This document shows positions 11,638 to 23,845 of a stretch of 64,000 nucleotides of DNA, in pieces; positions within the stretch are counted from its first letter, which is position 1, and each line of letters opens with the position of its first letter. A model generated the notes under the pieces. It saw only the letters and a list, made by a program, of their open reading frames with translations. It did not search any database and was not told the origin of the DNA. Source of the stretch: Artemisia argyi (taxonomy: Eukaryota; Streptophyta; Magnoliopsida; Asterales; Asteraceae). The stretch is from the NCBI GenBank assembly GCA_030686995.1, contig CM060680.1:204463322-204527321 (forward strand), written 5' to 3'. A program made the position numbers and the translations under genes.

Positions 11638-12039
11638 ATTGCTTTGTTGTTGGTTCTCACAAATGCGCAACCTCTTCTTTCGGGATCAATCAACAGGTGG
11701 TGTAAGTAGAATTCTAATGAAACACGAAAAACAGAATCATATAAATTTAGCAACTTAGTGTCCAAGATTGATATGCATCCTACTTTCAGTTAAGCTACTA
11801 CTTACCAATTAATGAGGCGCTTCTTTAACGTGACTCCAAAAGGTGCACTCGGATTTTTGAGTACATACTGAACTTAAGTTAGACAATAAGCAACAAATAA
11901 TCGGCAACTTTGTGCCTAACCTGCCCCTATTTTTAACATGTTGTGGTGTTCGGATTGGATACTTATGGACTATGGTTATCTGCCAATGACGAAAAATGCC
12001 AGAAAAACGAAATTATAGAGTACACGTGAGATAGTTTAT
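11638..12039. other. Spacer, no gene seen
   Basis: Unique-looking sequence between an LTR remnant and the Copia-like mini-element. No frame with recognisable features. Confidence 0.5.
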
Positions 12040-13182
12040 TGTTCCACAGGTTTTATGGGTTTTCCAGGAACAAAATAATCAAACAACAATCATGTTCTTC
12101 ATGCAGAATCAGAGTTGGATAAATAGGGACAAAAAGAAGATGGGTATGAACCCTTTAATATTGATAATGCATAATCTGGAAAAGGGTTAATGAATTACAA
12201 GAATTCCTAATCTATTTATAAGGTATGAAGCGTTGTTTTATGTAAAGTCACAACGTTTCATCAAGTGTTGCAACCCTAAAAATACAACGTTACAATAAAA
12301 AAATCCGTTATATAAATCTAACTGCCTTCATCTTTATGTCCAGTGGGTTTGTTGGCCTGTTGGCCCAAACCAGAGAAGTATGCAGTATTCATTTTCGACC
12401 CATATATCATTATTAATATGGATATAATCCATTCTTGATTTCTTTTTGCATGTTTGACATTAAATTGTCCAACATCTCCCTCCTAATGTCGAATGCCAAA
12501 AGTCTCTGTTCTTCTTTGTCCTTGATTCTTCTTGCTCATGCCTTCCTTCAATCATGTAGTTTATTGATACTTGTTATATTAAAGATCAAAAATAAAATAA
12601 AATGCTCAATCTTGACTGTTCTTCTTTGTCTGCTTATTTAATAGGTTTTGATAACAGGATCTTGTCGATCTCTATGGCATTCTTGCCTTGAAACATGTCC
12701 TTCTGTTCCAAAAAAGTGAGCCCCTTGCAGTGCTATAATGGCAATTGAAGTCGTCCAAAAATATTGATTGTAGCATGTAGATCTTCTGCCATGTTTTTGA
12801 CAGGCCAAGTATCTTCATGGCTTTTGTTGGTGAAGCAAAAACCAACAAGCCTCTTCAAATGCATCCATTATTTCCATGGTTGCTTTCTTCTTGGTTAACC
12901 ACCATCTCGGTGTTTGTAACCGTTTCTAAAAGTTCGTAAGTTTGTTTCTTTGAGTGATGATTAAACATGAATGAATGTTGTTTGATCCCCTAGGCTCTGA
13001 TGACAATGTTCCACAGGTTTTATGGGTTTTCCAGGATCGAAATAATCAAACAACAATCATGTTCTTCATGCAGAATCAGAGTTGGATAAATAGGGACAGA
13101 AAGAAGATGGGTATGAACCCTTTAATATTGATAATGAATAATCTCGAAAAGGGTTAATGAATTACAAGAATTCCTAATCTAT
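12040..13182 (-). mobile_element. Copia-like mini-element with truncated 5' LTR
   Basis: On the minus strand: a 5' LTR (13007-13182, truncated), a primer-binding site after it (ATTGTCATCAGAGCC, at about 12990-13006), a 0.5 kb interior, a purine-rich tract (AGGAGGGAGATG, at about 12475-12486) and the 3' LTR (12040-12474, 435 bp, ending CCTGTGGAACA). The first ~175 bp of the LTRs are about 95% identical by eye. The interior has no pol; the part next to the primer site may hold a damaged Gag start. It looks like an internally deleted, non-autonomous derivative. Confidence 0.75.
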
Positions 13183-13917
13183 TTTCGCAAACATTTGTTA
13201 TTAGAGACAAACACGCGTCATGTATTCCGTTGGGAATAAACATTTGGTGATTAGAGTCAAATAGATGTCACTCGTAGTTTTTGTTGGTGTTGTTAACTTC
13301 ATAAGCATTAAGTTGGTAATAAAGGTTTGATGATTAGAGACAAATAGATGTCACTTGTAGTCTTTCTTAGAGCGTCAACTAAAACTAGATTGTTGTCGTT
13401 TTGAGCCAATAAGACCTAAAGACGAAATCAAGTACTAATACAAATTACAGAAAGTAGTATTAAGGGATTATTTGGGTTACCTAAACACATGAAAATGATA
13501 TGCAACTACTCCTACAATAACAAGTGAAAAAATGAATTCAATGTACTAAACTTGAAGATTAATAAGCTAAGAAAAATGCTAAATCCTCCTACAATGTTAT
13601 GAATTTTAGTGGGTGTTGTTGTCGAATAGTCGTGAATTCGAAATTACAAAAGCCCAACCTAACAACTCGTAGAAAAGTACCCAAAATATTGACCGTATCA
13701 TTCATAATAAAGACACATAAATAATACCATGGTGGTAAAGGTACTTACCTAAGAAATTTTGTTGGCCGGTAATCACGTATCCAAATATATAAACCAAACA
13801 AAACTTAATGCTTTCAATCATGCAGGAATCGTTTCCTCCATTCATGTGAACTCAAAATAGCAAAAGCCCAACTTGATGGCTCGGAGAAAAGTACCCAAAT
13901 ATTGACGGTATCATTTA
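13183..13917. repeat. Diverged direct repeats, no gene
   Basis: Three weak copies of a 'catttggtgattagagacaa' text followed by a GTCAC-containing stretch occur near 13189, 13243 and 13323. A second duplication pairs 13610-13760 with 13845-13917 plus 14910-14950. This second pair shows the empty site of the Helitron that follows. Confidence 0.6.
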
Positions 13918-14909
13918 TCTATACTATCTATAATGGAAAAATGGTCAAAAATGAAATGTTGAGTTTTCAACAATAGTCAAATGAGAGATAAAGTGAAATG
14001 TAATTAATACTCTTATTAAAACACCCCAATACTTAGAAGTACAATTATTTATTCACATTGTACAATCAAATTAAAGCATATTTACCAAATTAAATACAAC
14101 CAATCAAACACAAATCGGGTTGACCCGGGACGCTTCAAACCCGGTGGGTTGACCCAGTTTAATTTGACCAGTTTTCGACTCAACCTAGCAAGTTGAACCG
14201 GTTTAACTCGACCCATTTTTTGACCGGAACGGTTCAACCGGTTGAACCAACCGGGTCGAACCGGGTTTCAAAACATTATCCATTACTTAAAAAAGTACAA
14301 TGATTTATTCACATTGTACAACCAATTAAAAACATATCTACCAAATTAAATACAGCCAATTAAAACACAAACCGGGTTGACCCGGGACGCTTCAAACCCG
14401 GCGGGTTGACCCAGTTTAATTTGACCCGTTTTGGACCCAACCTAGCAAGTTGACCCGGTTTAAATCGACCCATTTTTCGACCGGAACGGTTCAACCGGTT
14501 AAACCACACGGGTCGAACCGGGTTTCAAAACATTATCCATTACTTAAAAGTACAATGATTTATTCACATTGTACAACCAATTAAAACATATCTACCAAAT
14601 TAAATGCAACCAATTAAAACACAAACCGGGTTGACCCGGGACGCCTCAAACCCGGCGCGTTGACCCAGTTTAATTTGACCCGTTTTCGACCCAACCTAGC
14701 AAGTTGACCCGGTTTAAATCGACCCATTTTTTGACCGAAATGGTTCAACCTGTTGAACCACCCTGGTCGAACCGGGTTTCAAAACATTATGTTTAATTCC
14801 CAAATATTCAAACTTTTATTATTTTTCGTTTATAACCTATAAACTTTTTTTTATCAATAAACTATTTGTCGCTATAAAATCCCGTTGCTATGCACGGGTA
14901 CTCGTCTAG
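13918..14909 (+). mobile_element. Non-autonomous Helitron, 992 bp
   Basis: The element starts TCTATACTATCTATAATGG and ends with a GC-rich hairpin (CCCGTTGCTATGCACGGG, 14881-14898), a short spacer and CTAG (14906-14909). It sits exactly between A (13917) and T (14910), the Helitron target. A related duplicate of the flank at 13670-13720 reads straight through the junction, showing the empty site. No Rep/helicase is encoded. The body is mostly three tandem 255-bp repeats. Confidence 0.92.
14010..14790 (+). repeat. Three tandem ~255-bp repeats inside the Helitron
   Basis: Units are anchored by CGGGTTGACCCGGGACGC-type text at 14116, 14373 and 14627 (periods 257 and 254). Each has an AT-rich half (ATTTATTCACATTGTACAA) and a half rich in CCGGGT/ACCCGG and GGTTCAACCGG, which can form short hairpins. 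Noncoding. Confidence 0.9.
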
Positions 14910-15385
14910 TAGTAAAAACACATAGATAATACAATGGTCGTAAAAAATAAAAATTATTGGAATATTTGCTCTGATGGGTATCGAACTTAAGACATATAGG
15001 GTACAAGAGGCAGACATAACCATAAGACCAAACATCCCAACTATTAGTATGTGACAATGGTTTTTTATTTAACTGACAAAACGTTTGAAAGACACTTTTT
15101 GATTTGTTACTTTTGTTGCATTATTTTGCATATGGTTTACATGGAGATCAGGTACTCTATCTCTATGATTGCACGACTCACCGTCGTCACTGTATTCCGT
15201 CGTACAGCAACCTTCACTGCGCCACCATCACTTCGACGCCGGTCAGTTTCAACCACAACTGCAGTTCATTCACAAACGCTAAGTCATCAATACTCTTGTT
15301 CAGTTTAATTAATTATATTTAACATTTTAATTATTTATTTTATTTAGTTATCAGGTGGAGGTAATGCGATATAATGAATTCGAGG

Positions 15386-15412
15386 TTTTTTTTTTTTTTT
15401 TTTTTTTTTTTT
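15386..15412. repeat. Poly(T) tract, 27 nt
   Basis: An uninterrupted T-run. No retroposon body or target duplication could be attached to it. Confidence 0.95.
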
Positions 15413-15500
15413 AGTAGCGTTAATTTGTGTTGAGTAATTGAGAGCGAAGAAGTAGATTGCATTGCATTTTATAAGTAGCGGTATATTAGTCAAACAATAT

Positions 15501-15769
15501 GTACTATATATTATGTGTATTGCTATTAGAGACAACAAATAATATGTTGATCACAACAATAAAAGATAAAGTGTAGAGAATGATACCATGAACCGTCTGA
15601 TTGTCAGACTCCAAGAACACAAACAAGGAAAAAAAGTGTAGTATATATTATGTGTATTCCTATTAGAGACAAACAAATAATATGTTGATCACAACAATAA
15701 AAGATAAAGTGTTGAAACGATACCATGAACCGTTTGATTGTTAGACTCCAAGAACACAAACAAGGAAAA
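15501..15769. repeat. Tandem direct duplication of ~135 bp
   Basis: 15501-15630 and 15638-15769 are about 92% identical by eye (ATATATTATGTGTATT...ACACAAACAAGG). Both contain ATACCATGAACCGT and GACTCCAAGAACAC. Each unit is noncoding. Confidence 0.85.
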
Positions 15770-16520
15770 TGTTGAGGCCTGTGATGTTCACAGTTTCATT
15801 AAGACAGATGCGTCCTCTCCACGGTGCTTGAGAAATCATGAGCATCTATCTCCCAAGATACAACAACAACGAATAACCTCATTAGCACAAACGAGTTATC
15901 AAGGCGAACCAATATGTGCCTTCACTCTATTACAAACTGATACAAAGATGAAAGAAGAGCACACATTGGGGTCAACAACAAAAAGGGGAGGAATTAATTA
16001 TGTGTTTTGTGTGTCTTCAAAGATGAATGAAGAGCACACAATTTATAGGGAATAAAGATGGAGGTAAATGGTCACATTAGTTACCAAAAAGTAATGTCTC
16101 ATGAATTAAAATTAATCATACATTGATTTTATTTTTAATTCACATTAGTATGTTTGATGACATCATCAATTGTCATTCAACATTTTTTGTGAACATAAAT
16201 TTAATTTCACTCCTCACAAATGGAGGTAATTTGAACACAACAAGTTACATCGAACATAATAGGCAAAATCGAAACCGACTTGCCAAACAAAATACACAAG
16301 GTAACAAGTTAAGTAAAAACAAGGCATACACCATAATAGTTGTGACACACTACAACAACACCATACAAGGGTGGGGGGAATCACCAGAGTGAGCTTTTGG
16401 TAGACACAACCATATGAAGGTGTAGCTTGACAAAAGTACATAAAGTACATAAAACATACAAAGAAGATAAAACTAAGCATCCTTAAAGGAGCCAGACCTA
16501 AACCTAACAGATCTAAAGTC
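15770..16520. other. Host stretch left of the 10.5 kb LTR element, no gene called
   Basis: Several short frames lie here, including a minus-strand frame across the element junction, but none shows a domain, signal or conserved neighbour. Host text resumes at 27013 after the insertion. Confidence 0.5.
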
Positions 16521-16525
16521 GAAAC

Positions 16526-19500
16526 TGTAGCAACCGGCATTTTAGGGCAATACTTTTCATTAAAACTCGAAATCATTTATGACAAACGATAATTTTTGAA
16601 CTTGTTTTAATAATAAATTTCATTTATTATTATTACCTATTACATATTTTTGAGTTTTTTTTGGACATCATTTGAACTGAAAACGAGAAATACCTCGCAC
16701 ACAACACAACACGCGTACCGACACCGCATCAGTAGGGCTAAAAACCAAATAATCTTTCCTCGGAGTCAGAAATTTTGTTTTTTTGTAATTAGTTTTATTA
16801 AAACGTCCTCAAAAATATATTTTTCGCATTTACGAAATTGGGATGCCGCATTTACATCTTAGCTCAACGGGACATGGGATACACGGTGTTATAATAAAAC
16901 AAATTCACCTCTCTTTATTTTGATAAAGCCACCCACCTTATCTGTATCCCCACGTTTCATCTGCTATTCAAAGTCAAACAAGGATGGGTCATTTTCTACT
17001 TTCTCTTCCTCCTAAGATCAAGTCACGAGATCATCTAAATAATCTTCAAGAGATAATGACTTTAGCTTAAACAAGCTTCTCACAAGACTCCATCCAAGAA
17101 AGCAAGGTCAAGGCTACCTTCTTTTTCTCTTTTTATTTCTATCGAAGCCACACAGGAGGAGTCACACTCATTATACTCTTTCAAATCTATCACACACAAG
17201 ATCTCCAAACGGTTTGAATCGCAGCTTGGTTGTTTCGGGTTTTCTTGGATTCGTTGGTTTTATTGTAGTCGAGTTTTCTTGCTCTTGGTCTCCCTCCAAT
17301 CGAACCTCACTACACCCCTAGTAAGGATCATCTTGATTTCTGCATATCTTGTAATTATTGATATTACTTTGTTACCAAACTCGTCGATTTAAGTAATTTT
17401 ACAAATTGTAAATTTGTTTATGAATATGTATGATTTTGTTATTATTGATCTTGTGTGGCAACTAATAAAATTACAAACTAGAACTAAGGTTGGCTCAAGC
17501 ATTGAAGTGCTTATTTTGTGTGATGCGCTTATTTCAAGACTAAATAAACTCATCGTACTTTGGTCTAAATGAAATGGTTCATGTTTACCTGTGGTGTCGA
17601 GACCCACTGTTCCACAGTGGGTTGCCTTTTGATTTTGCACACTACTTCAAATGGAAATTCCAAGCTACTAGAAATAAATGAGTTGACTTATATTGAAGAT
17701 TGTTGTGTCGTGTGGTGTGAGCCCAACTAGGGTGTGTTTGGTATTTACTTAACTCATTAACAAAATGTTACTTAATTAATGAACCACTTGGAAAATGAGA
17801 CAATATTTGTGTGTGTGTCGTGACTTTGATAGCAGTAGGCTATTCATTTTTTATTTCTCAACAAAACTAAATTCAGACATAAGTAAATCATTAAATCACT
17901 GTTAAAGTAAATAACTAATATTTTGCTATTCATTAATAAAATGACTTGTAGGCCAATGGGAGGGTTATTGCCTTGTTTTTCTACCGACACAAGTTTGAAT
18001 CTTGTAGGTGTCACTTTGTGGTTTTTTTTTAGCTATTGGATTTGCTTATTATTTTTGGTCAACCAAAAAGTCAAAGTACTTCGAAATTTTATAAATCATT
18101 TTAGAACTTATATAACTCAATTTACTCGTTTATAACGACATAACGAACTTATTTTGAACTTATCGGGCTCTTAGGCCCTATAAAACTCTATTTCAACTAA
18201 ATTAATACGAAACGTATATATTTGGTTAAGTTGTGTTATTTTGACATGATTGAGAATAATTTTTGCAACACTTGTTAAATATGGGAAAACTAATATTTAC
18301 GAATGGGGCATGGCCCGTCTTTCATTAAAATTCTATACTTAGTTAAAATTTCATAAGACCCGACTAAAAGATGAGAAACTTAATACTTTATATATTTACA
18401 CATTTTATGCTCCACTAACTATTATTTTGGATATATACATATACTTTTAACTAACGTTATTCTTATATTCCGACGAAGTCTAATACTTACTTTGTGATTA
18501 TTTTCCGTACATAACCTCTTATTTATTTTCGAACCGGAGACTCATTTCGTCATATCTATATATACTTTTACTTATATATATACTTATACACTTCCAGGAG
18601 GAGCCAATCCTTGCCAACTTTTATAAAACGATTTAAACTTAAATGCTGCCACACAAGTAACAATAACATAAACTCTTTAAAACTTTTAAACTTGTTTAAA
18701 CCTCGTTGAGCCTTAAACTAAAATAGTGAACTAAAGCATGCCTTACTAATCTAGGTCGTGTGTTGGTGCTGCACACTTATACTATTTGACTTTACTTTAT
18801 TCAGACTGCTTTACTGAGGTGAGTTCTCGTAGCCCCACTTTTTAATATGTTTTCTTGGGGTGGAAATGGTACAAATGGTTTTCAAATGTTCTTCATGCTG
18901 TGATACACTGTTTTCATGATTTATGGACAATATGTGCGTTTGATTGCAATATGTGCGTGACTGTGTGAATTCATTTGGTGAATGCAAGAGGTTAGGATTG
19001 TATTGGTAGAAATACTTGGGTTGACACCCACACCCCCGTAAAGGGTGAATACACTCTACACAAGTTATGAGGTTAGGATTGTATTGGTAGAGATACCTGG
19101 GTTGACACCCACACCCCCATAAAGAGTGAATACACTCTTCACAAGTTACAAGGTTAGGATGTACTAGTAGAAATACTTGGGCTGACACCCACACCCTCGC
19201 GAGGGTGAGTACTATCCGCACATGCTATACGTATATGCCACTTTGAGATTCGGTTGTTGCTGGTTTGTGTATTGATTGTAACTGGGTAGGTTCATTTGTT
19301 GCAAACTTGTGGTTTCAGTAAGTGCTTACATATTTGATATCTTGCTCACTATTGTCCTACGCTATATGATTCACAGCTTGTTTAACTTTCAAACCTACGA
19401 GCTCACCAACATTATGTTGACGTTTTCTAGTACCATTTCAGGTGGATCATTATTAAGGTATTTGAAGGCACGTTTATTGGAGTCAGACTATTTGTCTTTT

Positions 19501-19685
19501 GCTACTATGTTTTCAAGACAACAAGGTCTCAAAAGAGACATGTTTTTCTATCATATATGAGACAAGAATCGTTTTGTACAAGTTGTAAACTATCATTGTA
19601 ATAATTATAAGGTATGAATCTATGATGTTACGCAATGTGCCTTCCTCGTTACACCTCGTGTTTCCGCCTTAGACGGGGTGTGACA
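16526..19685 (+). repeat. 5' LTR of the 10.5 kb element
   Basis: 3160 bp, TGTAGCAACCGGC ... GGGGTGTGACA. It carries a consensus splice donor CTGAG|GTGAGT (intron start 18819) and an acceptor CATTTCAG (intron end 19441), 866 and 244 nt before the LTR end. Three 81-bp tandem repeats (18988-19225) lie inside this putative intron. The minus-strand Cys-rich frame across these repeats is an artefact of their length being a multiple of three. Confidence 0.9.
18988..19225 (+). repeat. Three 81-bp tandem repeats in the LTR
   Basis: Units start at 18988, 19069 and 19150 (GAGGTTAGGATTGTATTGG...). The same array is at about 26308-26540 in the 3' LTR. Confidence 0.9.
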
Positions 19686-20971
19686 GAATGGTATCAGAGC
19701 CTAAGGTTATAGAGAATACCGGTTTTTCTCAAATAAAAACCTAAACTATAACCAAACTAAAGTTTTTATAAAACCCCAAACATGGTACGAGTCGATTAGC
19801 CCGATTATTCCATCGTTTTTCCTAAATTACGCATAGCCTGATCAACTATGCTTAATTCAGGAGCGATCATGGTATAATGGGGGTAGTTACCTTAGATCGT
19901 GTTTGGTTGGAGTTGGAGTCTAGATCACCTGAAAATGCATTGGCATATTTGTGTGCATCTGTCTTATGTGTAATGTGTATCTGTGGTTACGTTGCCTTGC
20001 CTTATGTTTGCTGAAGCTTTTAGCTTCTTGGACAATATGTGAGCTTGCAATTGCGTATTTATGTGCTTTGAGTTGGTATGATATGGTTTGGCTTAGTTTG
20101 AACTAGAGCATTCTCTGTATCTTTCCTCATACTCGTGCATTGATATTAGTTATCCTTATACGCTAACAAAACTCATACTATATATATTTTGCTAAATATA
20201 TATAACGATACGTTATTTTGGGTAAACTATTTTGGATACGTTATTTTGGATACTCTATACAATTTTGAATACTATTTTGGACGTTCAACATTGGTTTCAC
20301 TATTTTGGAAATGCATTATATCGATATTCTATTTTGGGAACTATTTTGAGACATACTATTTGGAAACGATATTTTGGAATGCAATTTAAAAGCTATTTTT
20401 GAAACATTATTTAGTATTGCCCTATGCTGTTAAGTCACATGCCTTGTCCCCCTACCCCTCAATTTGCGAGAAGGCCTGAATACACCACATTATAAGTTGA
20501 TGAGTCGGATGATGTTATTAGTTGCCTTAAGGAAATGACCAGCCCACTAGCGTAGTCGAGATTAATGGCTTAGTCGTACAATTTGAACCTTGGAGATTGC
20601 AAATGAGATAATAGGACACATGAGAAAGCAGTGACCCTAAGCTGGTTAGTTGAGTTGTTTGTGTTAACCGTGATAGCGATGTTCGCCCTGGTGTTCGTGT
20701 TCCGACGAAGGTACTACTTAGATAATTCGAATACTTTTGCCAGACTTTTGTACAAATGAAAGATTTTCTAGTGAACTTTATAAAGTATGATGAACTGGTA
20801 ACCCTCATTAATTTGACCGTGTTATAATGTTTCTCCAAAACCAAATTTTGTTGATACTGGAAATTGCCTTAAAATACTTAGAATAATTTGATGATTTTTT
20901 AAAAGGGTTGGTTCGTTTTGGTATAAAAATCGTCTTAAATATTTGTCCAAGCATAATTTTTCAAACCAAAA

Positions 20972-21010
<39 letters not shown>

Positions 21011-23845
21011 AAAAACTTCTTTTTAATATAAAAACTTTTTGGTAGTCATATCCTTTCGCATAACTATAGTAGTTGAAAACTTCAAACAATGTTGCTTCAA
21101 AAATACATTAATGATCCAAAGGTTATAATGTGTTACTCCAATAAATGTTTAGAACAATTTCAAAAACCGTGCCTCCATGAGGGAACACGCACCAGTCATG
21201 GACAAACCTTGAGAACAATCACAATGCCTACACATTAGGTGACCTTAAAAGTGAATCAAACACTCCTGCCCGATACTGTTAATAGCGATGCATCGTATCT
21301 TGACTCTGTTCCTTCGAGGTACAACTTTCCTACTCATCTTACAAGATAATATCCTCGGGATGATTGAAGTGCGTTTGGTTAAACAATTAGTGAGCAATTA
21401 CTTAAGAGACAATGTGGCCTTTCGGAATCCTAGTCATATCGGGACATGACCTCGCTCTTACATTTGGATATCAAGAAGTTGCACAAACCATAAGGCCTTT
21501 AGCTTTCACTTGTGACCATATCTCTCAACGTAGTACCCATTTGGAAACAATTTTGAGCCATTATATACTATAGTCCTGCCTAGAGGAACTAAGCACTTAG
21601 ACTTAAGAGTTTCGTTTAATAATAATCTTAGAGTGTTCCAGATCATTGACACCAGGTTCTGCCCATTCACCTTTTGATTCATAGACCATCGCCCTCAACT
21701 ATTCATGCATACCTAACGACACGTTGTTCCCTGATGTCACAAGCCTTTTATTTGCTGTGAAGCTTTTAATGATCTCTATTCTCATTGATCGAATCCTGCC
21801 GAATTCTATTCCCTTTCTTTCGGATGACTACGACAACAACATGGCAAGAACACCAACATCGAAACTCTTTACTAACACCGTTCACACTTTTCCTGGGTAT
21901 TAGAACCTCCTTACGAAACGAGGCTTAAGACTTTTGAGATTTGAGCGGGTAGGACACTGTATACCATGCAAACACTACCTTTTGTGATAGTACCTCAAAA
22001 CTACGACTGCCAACTCCATTCCACGAGTTAGATATTCCTTTCCATTCCTTCCAATTACCTTGGAACAAGTTTCTTCATATTAGGGAGCCTTCATCCTACT
22101 CATTCAATCTTCGTAGTCGACGATCGTTCTTTCATTCAGAGATGTAGCCTTAATAATTTCCCTATCCCACATGATTTTTTTCCCTCGACTTTTTGTCAAC
22201 AACTCCATCCCAATAGCAACAACAAATTCGCGTAACTATACTGTAATCTATCCCATCAGATTTTCTCCCCATCGATGCTACTGAGAATACCATCAATGAT
22301 TCCTTCAGCAATAAAATTTCTCGCCATCCACAAAATTTTCAGCTAAGCGTTCCATTTAATTCCTTCGATCCACGACTCATGCGGCGACATGAAGAAGAAA
22401 TCGCAAAGCATCTTTTGGCACCAGACGTCGGACGGAAGCAAGTATGTTACAGACAAGGAAGACACCTACCCAACACCCGATGCTACCCTTACTTTCTCAT
22501 CAATAGCTTTTAAAGCTCATCCTTTTTCTTAGATTCTCCATTTTCTTATCATGTTGATTCTCCTGATAGCGGCTCATATCATAGTTCACCTCCTTGACGA
22601 ATGCATCTACACTCGCAAGCCCACGAAGACCATAATCTTCACAATTCAATTAAGCAAGTGCAACCTTGTGTAAAGTGACCTGGATGACTACCCTAGTATC
22701 AAGTGCTCGTGCTAAATCTATGTCATGACATACTCATACACCATTTCACACCAGTAAATTTAACTTCAGAAGACTTGCCTTCATTCTTACGACCTTAGCG
22801 ATCCCCATTACTTGTACAAAGCCTTAGTAGCTACAAATCCTACAAACCATTTTGAATCTTGATGAAGGCCGGTTAGATAACGATTGAGCCTCCTTTCCTT
22901 ATGGATACTCGATGTTCTACAAAGCTTCGTGACTCGAAGATAATTCTCCACATATGCCTGGCTACTTCAGCTCGTCTCATCAAGTTTAGGAAACTCCTTA
23001 AAAGTTTTACCTATATAATCTCATAGACAGAGTTTCCTTCCCTGTCGCCTCTACCAAATTTTCCTTAAGTGACACTGATCTTCTTCGCTAATCCCACTAA
23101 CATTAGCTGTAAGTACCTATTCGTTTGTTTTGAGCAATTCAGTTCTTGTTTGATGAGTTGCGAGATTAAGCTAAAATCAAGTTGTTACTTAGTTTAAGGT
23201 TTCGATGATTTTGCTCAAAGACGGAAAAGCTTATTCCATCAAATTTGACCACCTGATAGTTTCCTTTGACTGCCTGTCTCATCTTCACTCAAAAGTACGA
23301 ATTTGGATTAAGTCGTTATAAATTACAGCTTTTAGTAGTATTTACCTTTGTCACATAAGTTACGACCGTAAAGTTTGATCCCTGATTCGAATTCTAGTTC
23401 TCTTGTCATGACTTTGACCTTCGTTAGGTTCTACGTTCATGCGCTAGTCTATTTTAGTAAGAGCAGACGAACTTATTAATTCTAACATAGTGGTCTAGGT
23501 CGTTTGCAGCAGACTAGCAGTCCCACTAGCCAGATTTGCCATCTTGACCGATAAACACCTTCTAGAATTTAGTGGTTAACTTGTGAGGAATCATAAGTTA
23601 AGCCTAGCTGGTGATCAACTAGATATCACCTACATGAGGGGTCAGATTGATGATTTACTTCTTATTGTGAAAGAGCCAACCGAAACTTAGATTAGACAAG
23701 ATTCCAATTATAAGTTTATTTGTGCTTAGTCCGTGGACATTAATTACTTGGAAACAAAAGGACCAGGCGAGACTTAAGTACCCACACTTTTTGGCAATGG
23801 TATTAGCTGAATTTTGAGGACAAAATTCCGTTAACGGGGATGTAC
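19686..23845 (+). other. Noncoding interior of the 10.5 kb element
   Basis: Starts with the primer-binding site. It contains an (AATA)n microsatellite at about 20971-21008 and a stretch of tandem TATTTTGGA-type words at 20215-20410. No frame matches gag or pol. It ends with the polypurine tract. Position and length fit a LARD-type interior. Confidence 0.8.

Noticed and set aside
13183..13400. CRISPR-like spaced repeats
   Set aside because: Only three diverged copies in a plant nuclear context; no regular spacers.
16214..16576. Minus-strand frame of 120 codons spanning the 10.5 kb element's left edge
   Set aside because: It reads across the target-site duplication into the LTR, so it did not exist before the insertion.
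18811..19221. Cys-rich repeated protein on the minus strand (also at 26128-26538)
   Set aside because: Created by three 81-bp tandem repeats in the LTR; present in both LTRs and opposite to the element's sense.
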